Positions 1-7,319 of a stretch of DNA of 10,361 nucleotides are shown here, piece by piece (position 1 is the stretch's first letter; each line of letters opens with the position of its first letter). A program made the translations under genes and the position numbers. The stretch is taken from positions 1-10,361 of the forward strand of contig VBGO01000169.1 in the NCBI GenBank assembly GCA_005882525.1, given 5' to 3'. The notes below the pieces were generated by a model, which searched no databases, was not told where the DNA came from, and saw nothing but the letters and a program-made list of their open reading frames with translations. Source of the stretch: Chloroflexota bacterium. GTDB taxonomy: Bacteria > Chloroflexota > Dormibacteria > CF-121.

Positions 1-837
1 GCCAAGCCCGGGTCGGCCTTCAACTTCACCACCATGTTCTTCTTCGGCATGCAGCAGTTCGGAGAATGCTTCATCCCGATGTGGAACGCGATGAACACCA
101 ACAAGGTGGTGGCTTTCACCTATCCCAACGATGCCGACGGCAACGCGTTCCGCGACAACAAGACCGGGCTCGAGTTTTATTCGGCGCAGGCCGGCTACCA
201 TAACGTCGACGGGGGCGCTTATACGGACGGGACGACTGACTACAGCAGCATGATCGCCAACTTCAAGAGAGCGGGCGCGCAGCTGTTTACCAATGCACCG
301 ATCCCGCCCGACTTTAATACCATGTGGAAACAGGCGGCCCGGGCCGGCTTCAAGCCGAAGTTGGCCACGGTGGCCAAGGTCCTGCTCTTCCCGGCGGATA
401 CCGAAGCCATCGGCGACCTGGTCAACAATGTCGCAACCGATGCCTGGTGGACGCCGTACCATCCCTACACGTCGACGCTCACCGGACAGACCTGTCGGCA
501 GTTCGCTGATTCCTTTGAGTCGGCCACCGGCAAGCAATGGGTGCAGAGCATCGGGTCCGTGCACTCGCTCTTCGAAATCGCCCACAAGGCGTTTACCGCT
601 GTCGACGAACCCCACAACCACACGGCCGTCGCCACGCAGCTCAAAAACATGAATTACACGGGGATTAGCGGCCCGCTCGACTTCACGAAAGGGCCGGTTC
701 CGGGTGTGGCGATCCAGAAGCCGGTCGGTGTGCAGTGGAAGAAGGGATCGAAATTCCCCTACAGCATGGTCGTGGTGGATAACAGCGCGAACAAGAATGT
801 TCCCGTAAACGGAGACCTCGTCCCGACCAATCCATGA
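1..837 (+). CDS. ABC importer substrate-binding protein, type I periplasmic fold (5' end missing)
   Basis: This is the C-terminal 278 residues of an extracytoplasmic ligand-binding protein. The reading frame is open from base 1, so the signal peptide and roughly the first third of the protein lie outside the window. It resembles the Leu/Ile/Val-binding (Peripla_BP_6) family: a stretch DYSSMIANFKRAGAQ (from about 238) followed by a PIPPDF turn, then a WWTPYHPY segment (about 448-471) typical of hinge and ligand-facing regions. The stop (835-837) overlaps the start of the first ATPase gene as ATGA. The partner genes are an importer and protocatechuate-degrading enzymes, so an aromatic acid ligand is inferred; an amino acid remains possible. 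The family assignment is solid, the ligand is not. Confidence 0.85.
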   Translation, partial: AKPGSAFNFTTMFFFGMQQFGECFIPMWNAMNTNKVVAFTYPNDADGNAFRDNKTGLEFYSAQAGYHNVDGGAYTDGTTDYSSMIANFKRAGAQLFTNAPIPPDFNTMWKQAARAGFKPKLATVAKVLLFPADTEAIGDLVNNVATDAWWTPYHPYTSTLTGQTCRQFADSFESATGKQWVQSIGSVHSLFEIAHKAFTAVDEPHNHTAVATQLKNMNYTGISGPLDFTKGPVPGVAIQKPVGVQWKKGSKFPYSMVVVDNSANKNVPVNGDLVPTNP

Positions 838-1571
838 CGGCGGAGGCGTCCCTTCTCGAGCTGGCGGACGTCAGTAAGCGGTTCGGCCGGATCACGGTCG
901 CCGACAGCCTGTCGCTCCGCTTCAAGGCCGGGGAGACGGTCGGCATCGTGGGGCCGAACGGTGCCGGGAAGACCACCCTGTTCGCGATGATCGCCGGCGA
1001 CCTGAAGCCCGACGCGGGTGACGTCCGCGTCGATGGGCGCTCCATCCTTCAGCTCGACCCCGCATCGCGGTGTCGCATGGGGATCGCGCGGACCTACCAG
1101 GTGCCACGTCCGTTCGAGAACATGACCGTCTTCGAGAACCTGCTGGTTGCGGCCTATCGCGGTGGCCAGCTTTCCCGACCTCAGGGTTACGCCGCCGCGG
1201 CACGGATCCTCGAGGAGACGGGGCTGTCGCAGGACGCGAACCGTCCGGCCGGCCGCCTCGGCTTGTTGCAGCGGAAACGCCTCGAGCTCGCCCGCGGGCT
1301 GGCGACCCAACCACGCATCCTCTTGCTTGATGAGGTCGCCGGCGGCCTGACCGACCCGGAAGTGGCCGAGCTCCTCCAGATCGTCGATCAGGTGCGGCAG
1401 CGCACGGTGGCCATCGTCTGGGTGGAGCACGTCGTGCACGCGCTGACTCGCGCCGTCAGCCGAATCATCTGTCTTGCAGGCGGTCGCCTGATCGCGGAAG
1501 GCGACCCGCAGGAGGTGCTGGCCAACCCGGAGGTCAAGGAGGTGTACCTCGGAGTCGATATCGATGCTTGA
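834..1571 (+). CDS. livG: HAAT-family ABC transporter ATP-binding protein, LivG-like
   Basis: A 245-residue cytoplasmic ATPase subunit that powers the importer. Visible motifs are Walker A GPNGAGKT (residues 40-47), Q-loop Gln89 in RTYQVPRPF, Walker B ILLLDE (162-167) and switch His199 in VEHVV. The signature region is not the usual LSGGQ: it reads LGLLQRKR (142-149), and Walker B is followed by Val rather than Pro. I recall similar forms in some LivG-like proteins, so it need not be defective. LivG-type proteins carry a RTYQ/RTFQ element, matching this one. The ATG at 834 overlaps the preceding stop, with no strong Shine-Dalgarno at normal spacing, so coupling is likely. The next gene starts inside its last codons (8-base overlap). 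Confidence 0.93.
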   Translation: MTAEASLLELADVSKRFGRITVADSLSLRFKAGETVGIVGPNGAGKTTLFAMIAGDLKPDAGDVRVDGRSILQLDPASRCRMGIARTYQVPRPFENMTVFENLLVAAYRGGQLSRPQGYAAAARILEETGLSQDANRPAGRLGLLQRKRLELARGLATQPRILLLDEVAGGLTDPEVAELLQIVDQVRQRTVAIVWVEHVVHALTRAVSRIICLAGGRLIAEGDPQEVLANPEVKEVYLGVDIDA

Positions 1572-2286
1572 GGTTCGCGCCCTGACCGTCCGGCATGGGT
1601 ACTTGCGAGCGCTCACGGATATCAACCTCGCGGTGTCGCCCGGCGAGACCGTTGCCATCATCGGCGCCAACGGCGCGGGCAAGTCGACGCTACTGCGTGC
1701 GATCATCGGCCTGCATCACCCAAGCGCCGGCTCGATTCTGCTGAACGGCCGGGACATCACCGCTTTGCCCTCGCATGCCCGGGTCCGGGAGGGGATCGCC
1801 CTGGTTCCCGAAGGCCGCCGATTATTTCCCTCGCTCAGCGTCGAGGAGAACCTGTTGGTTGGCCGCTCGTCGGGACGGCCAGGTCCCTGGAGTCTGGGCC
1901 GGGTCTATCAGCTGTTCTCGTGGATGGCGGATCGGCGCCGTGAGCCGACCGTCCACCTCTCCGGCGGCGAGCAGCAGGCGGTGGCGATTGGGCGCGCGCT
2001 GATGGCGAACCCACGGGTGCTCCTCCTCGACGAGCTGTCGCTCGGCCTGGCTCCTACCATGGTGCGGCGCATCTACGGCGCCCTGCCGGAGCTGGTCAAG
2101 GATGGGATGGCGGTGTTGCTCGTGGAGCAGGACGTCGCCCAGGCGCTGCGGGTCGCCAATCGGTTTCAATGCCTGCTCGAGGGTCGCACCACGCTCGAGG
2201 GCAAACCCGCGGAGGCGACGACGGCAAAGATCGAAGCCGCCTATTTCGGATTAGCAGGCCGTAGTGGCCCCGGAAGCGTGGCATGA
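1564..2286 (+). CDS. livF: HAAT-family ABC transporter ATP-binding protein, LivF-like
   Basis: A 240-residue second ATPase subunit. Motifs are Walker A GANGAGKS (34-41), signature LSGGEQ (132-137), Walker B VLLLDE (152-157), then LSLGLAP. The switch position carries Gln189 in VEQD instead of His, a hallmark of LivF proteins. The VPEGRRLFPSLSVEENL segment (81-97) is also typical of LivF. The ATG at 1564 has GGAG at 1551-1554, nine bases upstream, and lies 8 bases inside livG. It should pair with the LivG-like ATPase as a heterodimer. The stop overlaps the livH start (ATGA at 2283). Confidence 0.95.
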   Translation: MLEVRALTVRHGYLRALTDINLAVSPGETVAIIGANGAGKSTLLRAIIGLHHPSAGSILLNGRDITALPSHARVREGIALVPEGRRLFPSLSVEENLLVGRSSGRPGPWSLGRVYQLFSWMADRRREPTVHLSGGEQQAVAIGRALMANPRVLLLDELSLGLAPTMVRRIYGALPELVKDGMAVLLVEQDVAQALRVANRFQCLLEGRTTLEGKPAEATTAKIEAAYFGLAGRSGPGSVA

Positions 2287-3119
2287 ACTGGGTCAACGCT
2301 ATCGTGCAAGGAATCCTCCTCGGCGGCCTTTACGCGCTCTTCGCCTGTGGGCTGTCGTTGCTTTTCGGCGTCGTGCGGGTCGTCAACCTGGCCCACGGCG
2401 ACTTCGCGGTGCTGGCGGCATATCTCGCGCTGGTCGTGATCACGACAACGCACGTGCCCGCGCTGCTCACGTTTGTCATCGTGGCGCCGCTGTTCGCCCT
2501 CTTCGGCTACGGCGTCCAGCGGCTGATCATCCAGAAGAGCCTGGAAGTCTCCCCGCTGACGACGTTGCTCGTGATGCTAGTGACGGCGTCCGCGGACAGC
2601 CACTCGTTCGATCTCGGCAGCCTGATCTCGGCGTCGCTGCGCGTCACGCCCGAGCTATCGATCGGCTATGTGCCCCTGATGATCTTCCTGACCGCGGTCG
2701 TGGTCCTCATCGGCCTGCAGCTCTTTCTCTCGCGCACTGCGATGGGTCGTGCCATTCGGGCGGCAGCCGATGACCAGGAAGCGTCGGCGATCGCCGGGGT
2801 CAATACCCGCCATGCGTTCGGAATCGCCGCCGCGATCGCGTTCGCGACGGTCGCACTGGCCGGCCTGGCGCTGGGAAGCTCGTCGTCGTTCGATCCGAGC
2901 GCCGGCCCCTCCAGACTGATCTTTGCTTTCGAGGCGGTCATCATCGGCGGCGTGGGTTCGCTCTGGGGGACGCTCGTCGGCGGCATCATCCTTGGCATGG
3001 CGCAGGCGGTGGGCGCCCAGATCGATCCGAGCGGTGGCGTGCTCGCCGGCCACCTGGTGTTCCTTGGGGTGCTTGCGCTGCGTCCGCAGGGTTTGATCCG
3101 GGCTCGGCTCGCCATATGA
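2283..3119 (+). CDS. livH: HAAT-family ABC transporter permease, LivH-like, possibly with a small internal deletion
   Basis: A 278-residue inner-membrane permease. The N-terminus (GILLGGLYALFACGLSLLFG, then VNLAHGDF) is the classic LivH opening. The cytoplasmic coupling loop is around RAIRAAADDQEASAIAGVNT, and the C-terminal EAVIIGGVGSLWGTLVGG stretch is also family-typical. Oddity: after PLTTLLV (to residue 97) the sequence goes directly to MLVTASADSHSFD. LivH proteins as I know them have about 11-13 more hydrophobic residues here, of the kind FGxSxVxxN, forming much of a membrane helix. An in-frame deletion near 2571-2582 would explain this. GGAAG at 2272-2276 is a good ribosome site six bases before the ATG. 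The stop overlaps the livM start. Confidence 0.93.
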   Translation: MNWVNAIVQGILLGGLYALFACGLSLLFGVVRVVNLAHGDFAVLAAYLALVVITTTHVPALLTFVIVAPLFALFGYGVQRLIIQKSLEVSPLTTLLVMLVTASADSHSFDLGSLISASLRVTPELSIGYVPLMIFLTAVVVLIGLQLFLSRTAMGRAIRAAADDQEASAIAGVNTRHAFGIAAAIAFATVALAGLALGSSSSFDPSAGPSRLIFAFEAVIIGGVGSLWGTLVGGIILGMAQAVGAQIDPSGGVLAGHLVFLGVLALRPQGLIRARLAI

Positions 3120-4135
3120 TGGCCCGTCCCGCGGCCGACAGGGCGGCCGCGACCCCCGCCGTGCGGGTGACGCGATCCCGGCGCTCGGCGCTGTGGGGGT
3201 TGATCGGCGCGGCGGTCGTGGTCCTCCTGCTGGCGACCCTTCCCTACGTCGTCTACGCGGACGTGACCGATCTGCTGGTCAACGCCTTCATCCTGCTGGT
3301 GCTGGCCAGCATGTGGAACCTGCTGGCCGGCTACTGTGGGCTGATCTCGGTCGGGCAACAGGCCTATATCGGCGTCGGCGCCTACACCGTGCTGCTGCTG
3401 GCGCAGAACGGCATCAACCCCTACCTGGCGATCCCGTTTGCGGTTGTCGTCGCGGCGGCGATCGCGGTGCCGGTATCTTTCCTGGTCTTCCGCCTGCGGG
3501 CGGAATACTTTGCGATCGGCACCTGGGTGGTGGCGGAGGTCTTCTTCTTTGTTCTCGTCCGCATTCGCTCACTGGGCGGCGGTACCGGGACCAGCCTCCC
3601 CGGGCTGGCGTTCATCGACCCGGTGTTCCGTCAGGCGTTGACCTACTGGAGCGCCCTCGCCGTGGCCGTGGCGGCGCTGCTCGCCACCTACCTGCTGCTC
3701 TCCAGCCGGATGGGACTGGACCTGACCGCGATCCGAGACAACGAGGTGGCGGCGCGCAGCGCCGGTGTCCGCGTCACCTGGGCGCAACGGGTCGTGTACG
3801 TCGTATCTGCGGCCGGGTGCGCCGCGGGCGGCGCGCTGCTGATCATCAGCCAGCTCAACGTCCTTGCCAGTGCAATCTTCAGCGTAGGGTGGTCGGCGAA
3901 GATGATTTTCGTTGCCCTAATCGGAGGCGTGGGTAGTATCGAAGGACCGATCGTCGGCACCGCCATCTTCACCGTGATCCAGCAGACGATGGCCCAGTTC
4001 GGCGCCTGGTACCTGATCTTGCTCGGGTCGCTGGCGGTCCTGGTCGCCATGTTCTTGCCCAAGGGGATCTGGGGCCTGATCAGCAGTCGCCTGCATCTGC
4101 AAGTCTTTCCAGTTGGCTACTGGCTCCATCGATGA
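3116..4135 (+). CDS. livM: HAAT-family ABC transporter permease, LivM-like
   Basis: A 339-residue second membrane subunit of the importer. A basic N-terminal tail (about 25 residues) is followed by many hydrophobic segments. Family marks are MWNLLAGYCGLISVGQQAYIG (a LivM core motif), FRLRAEYFAIGTWV, SLGGGTGTSLPG, the coupling loop LTAIRDNEVAARSAGV, and FVALIGGVGSIEGPIVG. Length is normal and no gap is evident. Two adjacent starts are possible (ATG at 3116 and at 3119); 3116 gives the ATGA overlap seen at other junctions of the operon. The stop at 4133-4135 overlaps the pcaH start, tying transport directly to catabolism. Confidence 0.94.
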   Translation: MMARPAADRAAATPAVRVTRSRRSALWGLIGAAVVVLLLATLPYVVYADVTDLLVNAFILLVLASMWNLLAGYCGLISVGQQAYIGVGAYTVLLLAQNGINPYLAIPFAVVVAAAIAVPVSFLVFRLRAEYFAIGTWVVAEVFFFVLVRIRSLGGGTGTSLPGLAFIDPVFRQALTYWSALAVAVAALLATYLLLSSRMGLDLTAIRDNEVAARSAGVRVTWAQRVVYVVSAAGCAAGGALLIISQLNVLASAIFSVGWSAKMIFVALIGGVGSIEGPIVGTAIFTVIQQTMAQFGAWYLILLGSLAVLVAMFLPKGIWGLISSRLHLQVFPVGYWLHR

Positions 4136-5103
4136 GCGATCGCGAAGACGAGCGCGAACCACCGTATCTTTACCCCGACTACGTTGGAACGCGACTCCGT
4201 GCGCCGGCGAAGCCGCTGGTCCGCCTTCCGGACGGGTTCCATGATTTCCCCGCACCAGTGTTCCCGCGGACCCTCGTCGAGCTCGACCATGACCTGACCC
4301 GTCGGCACTCAGGCGAACCAATCGGCGAACGGATCATCGTCGCCGGCCGGGTGCTCGACAGCGATGGGCGACCACTACGGAACACGATCGTGGAAGTCTG
4401 GCAGGCGAACGCGGCCGGCCGCTACCTTGACCAGGATGACCAACACCCGGCGCCGCTCGACCCCAACTTCACTGGGGCCGGTCGCTGCCTGACGGACGAC
4501 GAAGGTCGCTATCGTTTCATCACGATCAAGCCCGGCGCCTATCCCTGGAAGAACCATCGCAATGCGTGGCGCCCGGCGCATATCCACTTCTCGCTCTTCG
4601 GCAGCGGGTTCCGAAGCCGGCTGGTGACCCAGATGTACTTCCCGGGTGACCCGTTGATGCCGCGCGATCCGATCCTGCAGTCGATCCCCGACCAGGCCGG
4701 CCGCGAGCGTGACCAGGATGACCAACACCCGGCGCCGCTCGACCCCAACTTCACTGGGGCCGGTCGCTGCCTGACGGACGACGAAGGTCGCTATCGTTTC
4801 ATCACGATCAAGCCCGGCGCCTATCCCTGGAAGAACCATCGCAATGCGTGGCGCCCGGCGCATATCCACTTCTCGCTCTTCGGCAGCGGGTTCCGAAGCC
4901 GGCTGGTGACCCAGATGTACTTCCCGGGTGACCCGTTGATGCCGCGCGATCCGATCCTGCAGTCGATCCCCGACCAGGCAGGCCGCGAGCGACTGGTCTC
5001 GCGGTTCGATCCCGAGGCCACCGTGCCCGAGTGGGCGCTCGCCTACCGCTGGGACATCGTGCTGCGCGGCCGGGCGGCGACGCCCTTCGAGGACGAGCCA
5101 TGA
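4132..5103 (+). CDS. pcaH: Protocatechuate 3,4-dioxygenase beta subunit PcaH with an internal 94-residue tandem duplication
   Basis: Intradiol ring-cleaving dioxygenase subunit that holds the catalytic Fe(III) and converts protocatechuate to 3-carboxy-cis,cis-muconate together with PcaG. It has 323 residues; PcaH proteins are usually about 230-240, and removing one repeat leaves 229. By alignment from memory with Pseudomonas PcaH, the ligands Tyr408, Tyr447, His460 and His462 correspond to Tyr98, Tyr137, His150 and His152, with Arg147 for Arg457. The duplication begins directly after Tyr98. The second copy therefore repeats Tyr231, Arg241, His244 and His246 but has Glu-Arg where the first tyrosine motif would be. 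The family C-terminus (LAYRWDIVLRG) follows copy 2. Such a protein may fold with one copy looped out, or be inactive. The start overlaps the livM stop. Confidence 0.95.
   Translation: MSDREDEREPPYLYPDYVGTRLRAPAKPLVRLPDGFHDFPAPVFPRTLVELDHDLTRRHSGEPIGERIIVAGRVLDSDGRPLRNTIVEVWQANAAGRYLDQDDQHPAPLDPNFTGAGRCLTDDEGRYRFITIKPGAYPWKNHRNAWRPAHIHFSLFGSGFRSRLVTQMYFPGDPLMPRDPILQSIPDQAGRERDQDDQHPAPLDPNFTGAGRCLTDDEGRYRFITIKPGAYPWKNHRNAWRPAHIHFSLFGSGFRSRLVTQMYFPGDPLMPRDPILQSIPDQAGRERLVSRFDPEATVPEWALAYRWDIVLRGRAATPFEDEP
4428..4991. repeat. 282-bp tandem duplication, two copies, inside pcaH
   Basis: Copy 1 is 4428-4709 and copy 2 is 4710-4991. Read base by base they match except for C at 4698 versus A at 4980, a synonymous change in an alanine codon. 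The unit is 94 codons, so the frame is kept. The 10-base word GGCCGGCCGC precedes the copies at 4413-4422 and recurs at 4695-4704, exactly one period later. The version at the end of copy 2 (4977-4986) differs at one base. This suggests misalignment-driven duplication near the short homology, although the actual join (after GAGCG, before TGACC) is five bases past it. Near identity implies a very recent event or an assembly artefact. Confidence 0.97.
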
Positions 5104-5600
5104 CCGCACCGTTGACACCGTCGCAGACGGTCGGTCCGTTCTTCGGGGTCGGTATGCCATTCGAGCAAGGGGAGCAGATCGCGCCGCCGGGATCGGCGGG
5201 CGCGATTCGAATCGAGGGCCAGGTCCTCGACGGCGATGGCCAGCCGGTTCCGGACGCTTTGCTCGAAATCTGGCAGCCCGCTACGGGATTCGGACGCGCT
5301 CGCACGGATTCTGAAGGCGCCTTCGGCTTCACGACGGTTAAGCCAGGAGCCGTGCCGGCGCCGAATGGACGCACCCAGGCGCCCCACCTCAACGTCACGG
5401 TTTTCGCTCGTGGCTTGCTTCGTCACCTGGTGACGCGGATGTATTTTCCGGACGAGACTGAGGCCAACGCGACCGATCCGGTTCTGAACCTCGTCGCCCC
5501 GGCGCGTCGGGAGACGCTCGTCGCGAAGAGCTGCGGTGGCGTGCTGCACTTCGACATCAGGCTGCAAGGCGAACAGGAGACGGTGTTCTTTGCCATCTGA
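5100..5600 (+). CDS. pcaG: Protocatechuate 3,4-dioxygenase alpha subunit PcaG (short)
   Basis: A 166-residue partner of PcaH that lacks iron ligands but builds the active-site pocket. Family marks are TPSQTVGPFFGVG at the N-terminus, GQVLDGDGQPVPDALLEIWQ (39-59), FTTVKPGAVP, APHLNVTVFARGLL, RMYFPDE, VLNLV, RRETLVAK, and the C-terminal FDIRLQGEQETVFF. Only four residues (PATG) separate WQ (58-59) from FGR (64-66). Known PcaG proteins such as that of Pseudomonas have a loop of about 18 here, and usual lengths are about 180-200. The protein is therefore a compact form or has lost a loop. GAGGA at 5089-5093 lies six bases before the ATG, which overlaps the pcaH stop. The downstream pcaB starts inside its last codons. 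Confidence 0.94.
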   Translation: MTAPLTPSQTVGPFFGVGMPFEQGEQIAPPGSAGAIRIEGQVLDGDGQPVPDALLEIWQPATGFGRARTDSEGAFGFTTVKPGAVPAPNGRTQAPHLNVTVFARGLLRHLVTRMYFPDETEANATDPVLNLVAPARRETLVAKSCGGVLHFDIRLQGEQETVFFAI

Positions 5601-6942
5601 CTCGCTCTTCGGCCCGAGCCTCAGCACCGATTTGATGCTGGTCACGGTGTCCGACCGCGCCTGGGTTCAGGCGATGCTCGACGTCGAGGCGGCCCTCGCC
5701 CGAGCGGAGTCGCGGACCGGTGTCATCCCGGCGGCGGCGGCCGACGGCATCGCCAATCACTGCCGGGTTGACGAGTTCGACGTGGCTCAGCTCGGCCGGG
5801 CCGCCGTCCGCAGCGCGAATCCCGTGATTCCCCTCATCAATGCGCTGCGGGCGGCCGTGCCGAGGGATGCGGCCCCCTTTGTGCACCACGGCGCGACCAG
5901 CCAGGACATCCTGGACACGGCGATGATGCTGATCGCGCGGCGCGGTCTCGACCTCGTCCTCGCGGACCTGGAGCAGGCTGCCGCCTCGGCAGCCGCGCTA
6001 GCCGACCGGCACCGAACGACGGTGATGGCGGCGCGCACGCTGCTGCAGCATGCGCTCCCCACCACCTTCGGCCTGAAGGCGGCCGGCTGGCTCGCGGCGA
6101 TCGTCGAGGCGCGATCGGAGCTCATTCGGGTTCGGCGCGCCCGGCTGGCGGTGCAGTTCGGTGGAGCGGCCGGCACGATGGCTGCCCTGTCGGATCGCGG
6201 GCTCGATGTCTCGCGCGAGCTGGCGGCCGAGCTCACGCTTTCGGAACCCACGGTGCCCTGGCATACGGCGCGGGGACGGGTCGTCGAGGTGGCGACGGCG
6301 CTTGGGATCGCGGCCGGCGTGGCCGGAAAGGTTGCAGTGGATGTCGTCCTACTCGCGCAGACCGAGGTCGGCGAGGTCTCCGAGAGCGCCGTTGCCGGAC
6401 GCGGTGCGTCCTCGGCATTGCCACAGAAGCACAACCCGGTCGATGCGATCGAGATCCTCGCCGCCGTGCGAGGCATCAACGCGCAGGTCGCCGTGCTGCT
6501 GGCGGCGATGCTCCAGGAACACGAGAGGGCTGCCGGCGCCTGGCAAGCGGAGTGGCCGGCATTCGCCGAGACGCTGCGGCTCGCCGGCGGCGCCGTTTCC
6601 AGGCTGGCGTCACTGCTGGCAGGACTTCAGGTCGACCCGGCGCGGATGCGACGGAACCTCGACCTGTCGGGAGGCAGCATCATGGCGGAGCACGTCGTGA
6701 TGATGCTCGGTGAGCGGATCGACCTGGTCATGGCGCGGGCGTTGGTGGATACCGCGGTGTCGGTGGCAACCTCGACTGGCCGGCCGTTCAAGGACGTCGT
6801 GCGCGAGGACCCGACGATCACGACCCACCTCAAGCCCGAAGAGCTGGCCGCCGCGCTCGAGCCGTCCGGATACCTTGGGGTCGGGCAGCTCCTGATCGAC
6901 CGCGCGCTGGCCGCGTATCGTGGAAAGAAAGGAGAGGGATGA
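5590..6942 (+). CDS. pcaB: 3-carboxy-cis,cis-muconate cycloisomerase PcaB
   Basis: Converts 3-carboxy-cis,cis-muconate to 4-carboxymuconolactone. It belongs to the fumarase/argininosuccinate lyase superfamily: HHGATSQDILDT (99-110), LLQHALPTTFG with a likely catalytic His154, and the superfamily signature SSALPQKHNPV (274-284). I place the start at TTG 5590 (AGGAG at 5575-5579, ten bases before) because the protein then opens PSDSLFGPSLST, the usual PcaB N-terminus, and has the usual length of 450 residues. An in-frame ATG at 5536 would add 18 residues translated from within pcaG and unlike the family; an ATG at 5635 would remove conserved residues. It overlaps the pcaG stop by 11 bases and the pcaC start by 4. 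Confidence 0.94.
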   Translation: MPSDSLFGPSLSTDLMLVTVSDRAWVQAMLDVEAALARAESRTGVIPAAAADGIANHCRVDEFDVAQLGRAAVRSANPVIPLINALRAAVPRDAAPFVHHGATSQDILDTAMMLIARRGLDLVLADLEQAAASAAALADRHRTTVMAARTLLQHALPTTFGLKAAGWLAAIVEARSELIRVRRARLAVQFGGAAGTMAALSDRGLDVSRELAAELTLSEPTVPWHTARGRVVEVATALGIAAGVAGKVAVDVVLLAQTEVGEVSESAVAGRGASSALPQKHNPVDAIEILAAVRGINAQVAVLLAAMLQEHERAAGAWQAEWPAFAETLRLAGGAVSRLASLLAGLQVDPARMRRNLDLSGGSIMAEHVVMMLGERIDLVMARALVDTAVSVATSTGRPFKDVVREDPTITTHLKPEELAAALEPSGYLGVGQLLIDRALAAYRGKKGEG

Positions 6943-7319
6943 ACGACGACGAGCGGCGTGAGCGTGGCATGAAGATCCGACGTGAGGTGCTCGGCGATGC
7001 CTACGTCGATCGCGCGCAGTCGGGTGCGACGGTGCTGACGAAAGAGTTCCAGGACCTGATCACGCGTTACGCGTGGGGCGAAATCTGGGCGCGTCCGGGC
7101 CTCGACCGTAAAACCCGAAGCTGCATCACCGTCGCCATGACCGTGGCGCTCAATAGGCCGGACGAGCTCGCGCTCCACCTCCGCGGCGCGCTGCGTAACG
7201 GGGTCACCGTCGCGGAGTTGCAAGAGGTCCTGCTTCAGACGGCCGTTTACTGCGGCATCCCAGCGGCGCACACGGCGTTCAAGGTCGCCCAGGAGGTGCT
7301 GGGCTCGGACGGCGATTGA
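6939..7319 (+). CDS. pcaC: 4-carboxymuconolactone decarboxylase PcaC
   Basis: A small (126-residue) all-helical enzyme of the AhpD/CMD superfamily that decarboxylates 4-carboxymuconolactone to 3-oxoadipate enol-lactone. Conserved PcaC features are RGMKIRREVLGDAYVDRA (9-26), EFQDLITRYAWGEIWARPGL (36-55), KTRSCITVAMTVALNRPDEL, LHLRGALRNGVT (79-90) and the closing VYCGIPAAHTAF (103-114). It is full length, with no gap against Pseudomonas PcaC as I recall it. A strong ribosome site, AAAGGAGAGGG, ends just before the ATG, which overlaps the pcaB stop. In many actinobacteria PcaC is fused to PcaD (PcaL). Here the two are separate, with an acyl-CoA synthetase gene between them. Confidence 0.95.
   Translation: MNDDERRERGMKIRREVLGDAYVDRAQSGATVLTKEFQDLITRYAWGEIWARPGLDRKTRSCITVAMTVALNRPDELALHLRGALRNGVTVAELQEVLLQTAVYCGIPAAHTAFKVAQEVLGSDGD

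Noticed and set aside
759..1706. Long minus-strand open frame (315 codons) opposite livG
   Set aside because: It mirrors the codon structure of a clear ATPase gene in high-GC DNA, has low-complexity Arg/Asp-rich content and no recognisable motif.
3193..3936. Second + strand open frame (247 codons) within livM
   Set aside because: Arg/Gly-rich alternative-frame translation, with none of the hydrophobic pattern of the real permease.
4428..4991. CRISPR or integrated mobile element as the cause of the repeat
   Set aside because: There are only two directly abutting copies of coding sequence, with no spacers, inverted ends or transposase.
5031..5099. Upstream start for pcaG
   Set aside because: It lies inside the pcaH 3' end; ATG 5100 overlaps the pcaH stop, has a good ribosome site and starts the conserved TPSQTVGPFF region.
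4375..5160. Minus-strand open frame (261 codons) with internal protein repeats opposite pcaH
   Set aside because: Its repeats only reflect the pcaH duplication; the + strand encodes a clear dioxygenase.
5536..5589. Upstream ATG start for pcaB
   Set aside because: It would add 18 Cys/Arg-rich residues read from pcaG; the conserved N-terminus begins at TTG 5590.
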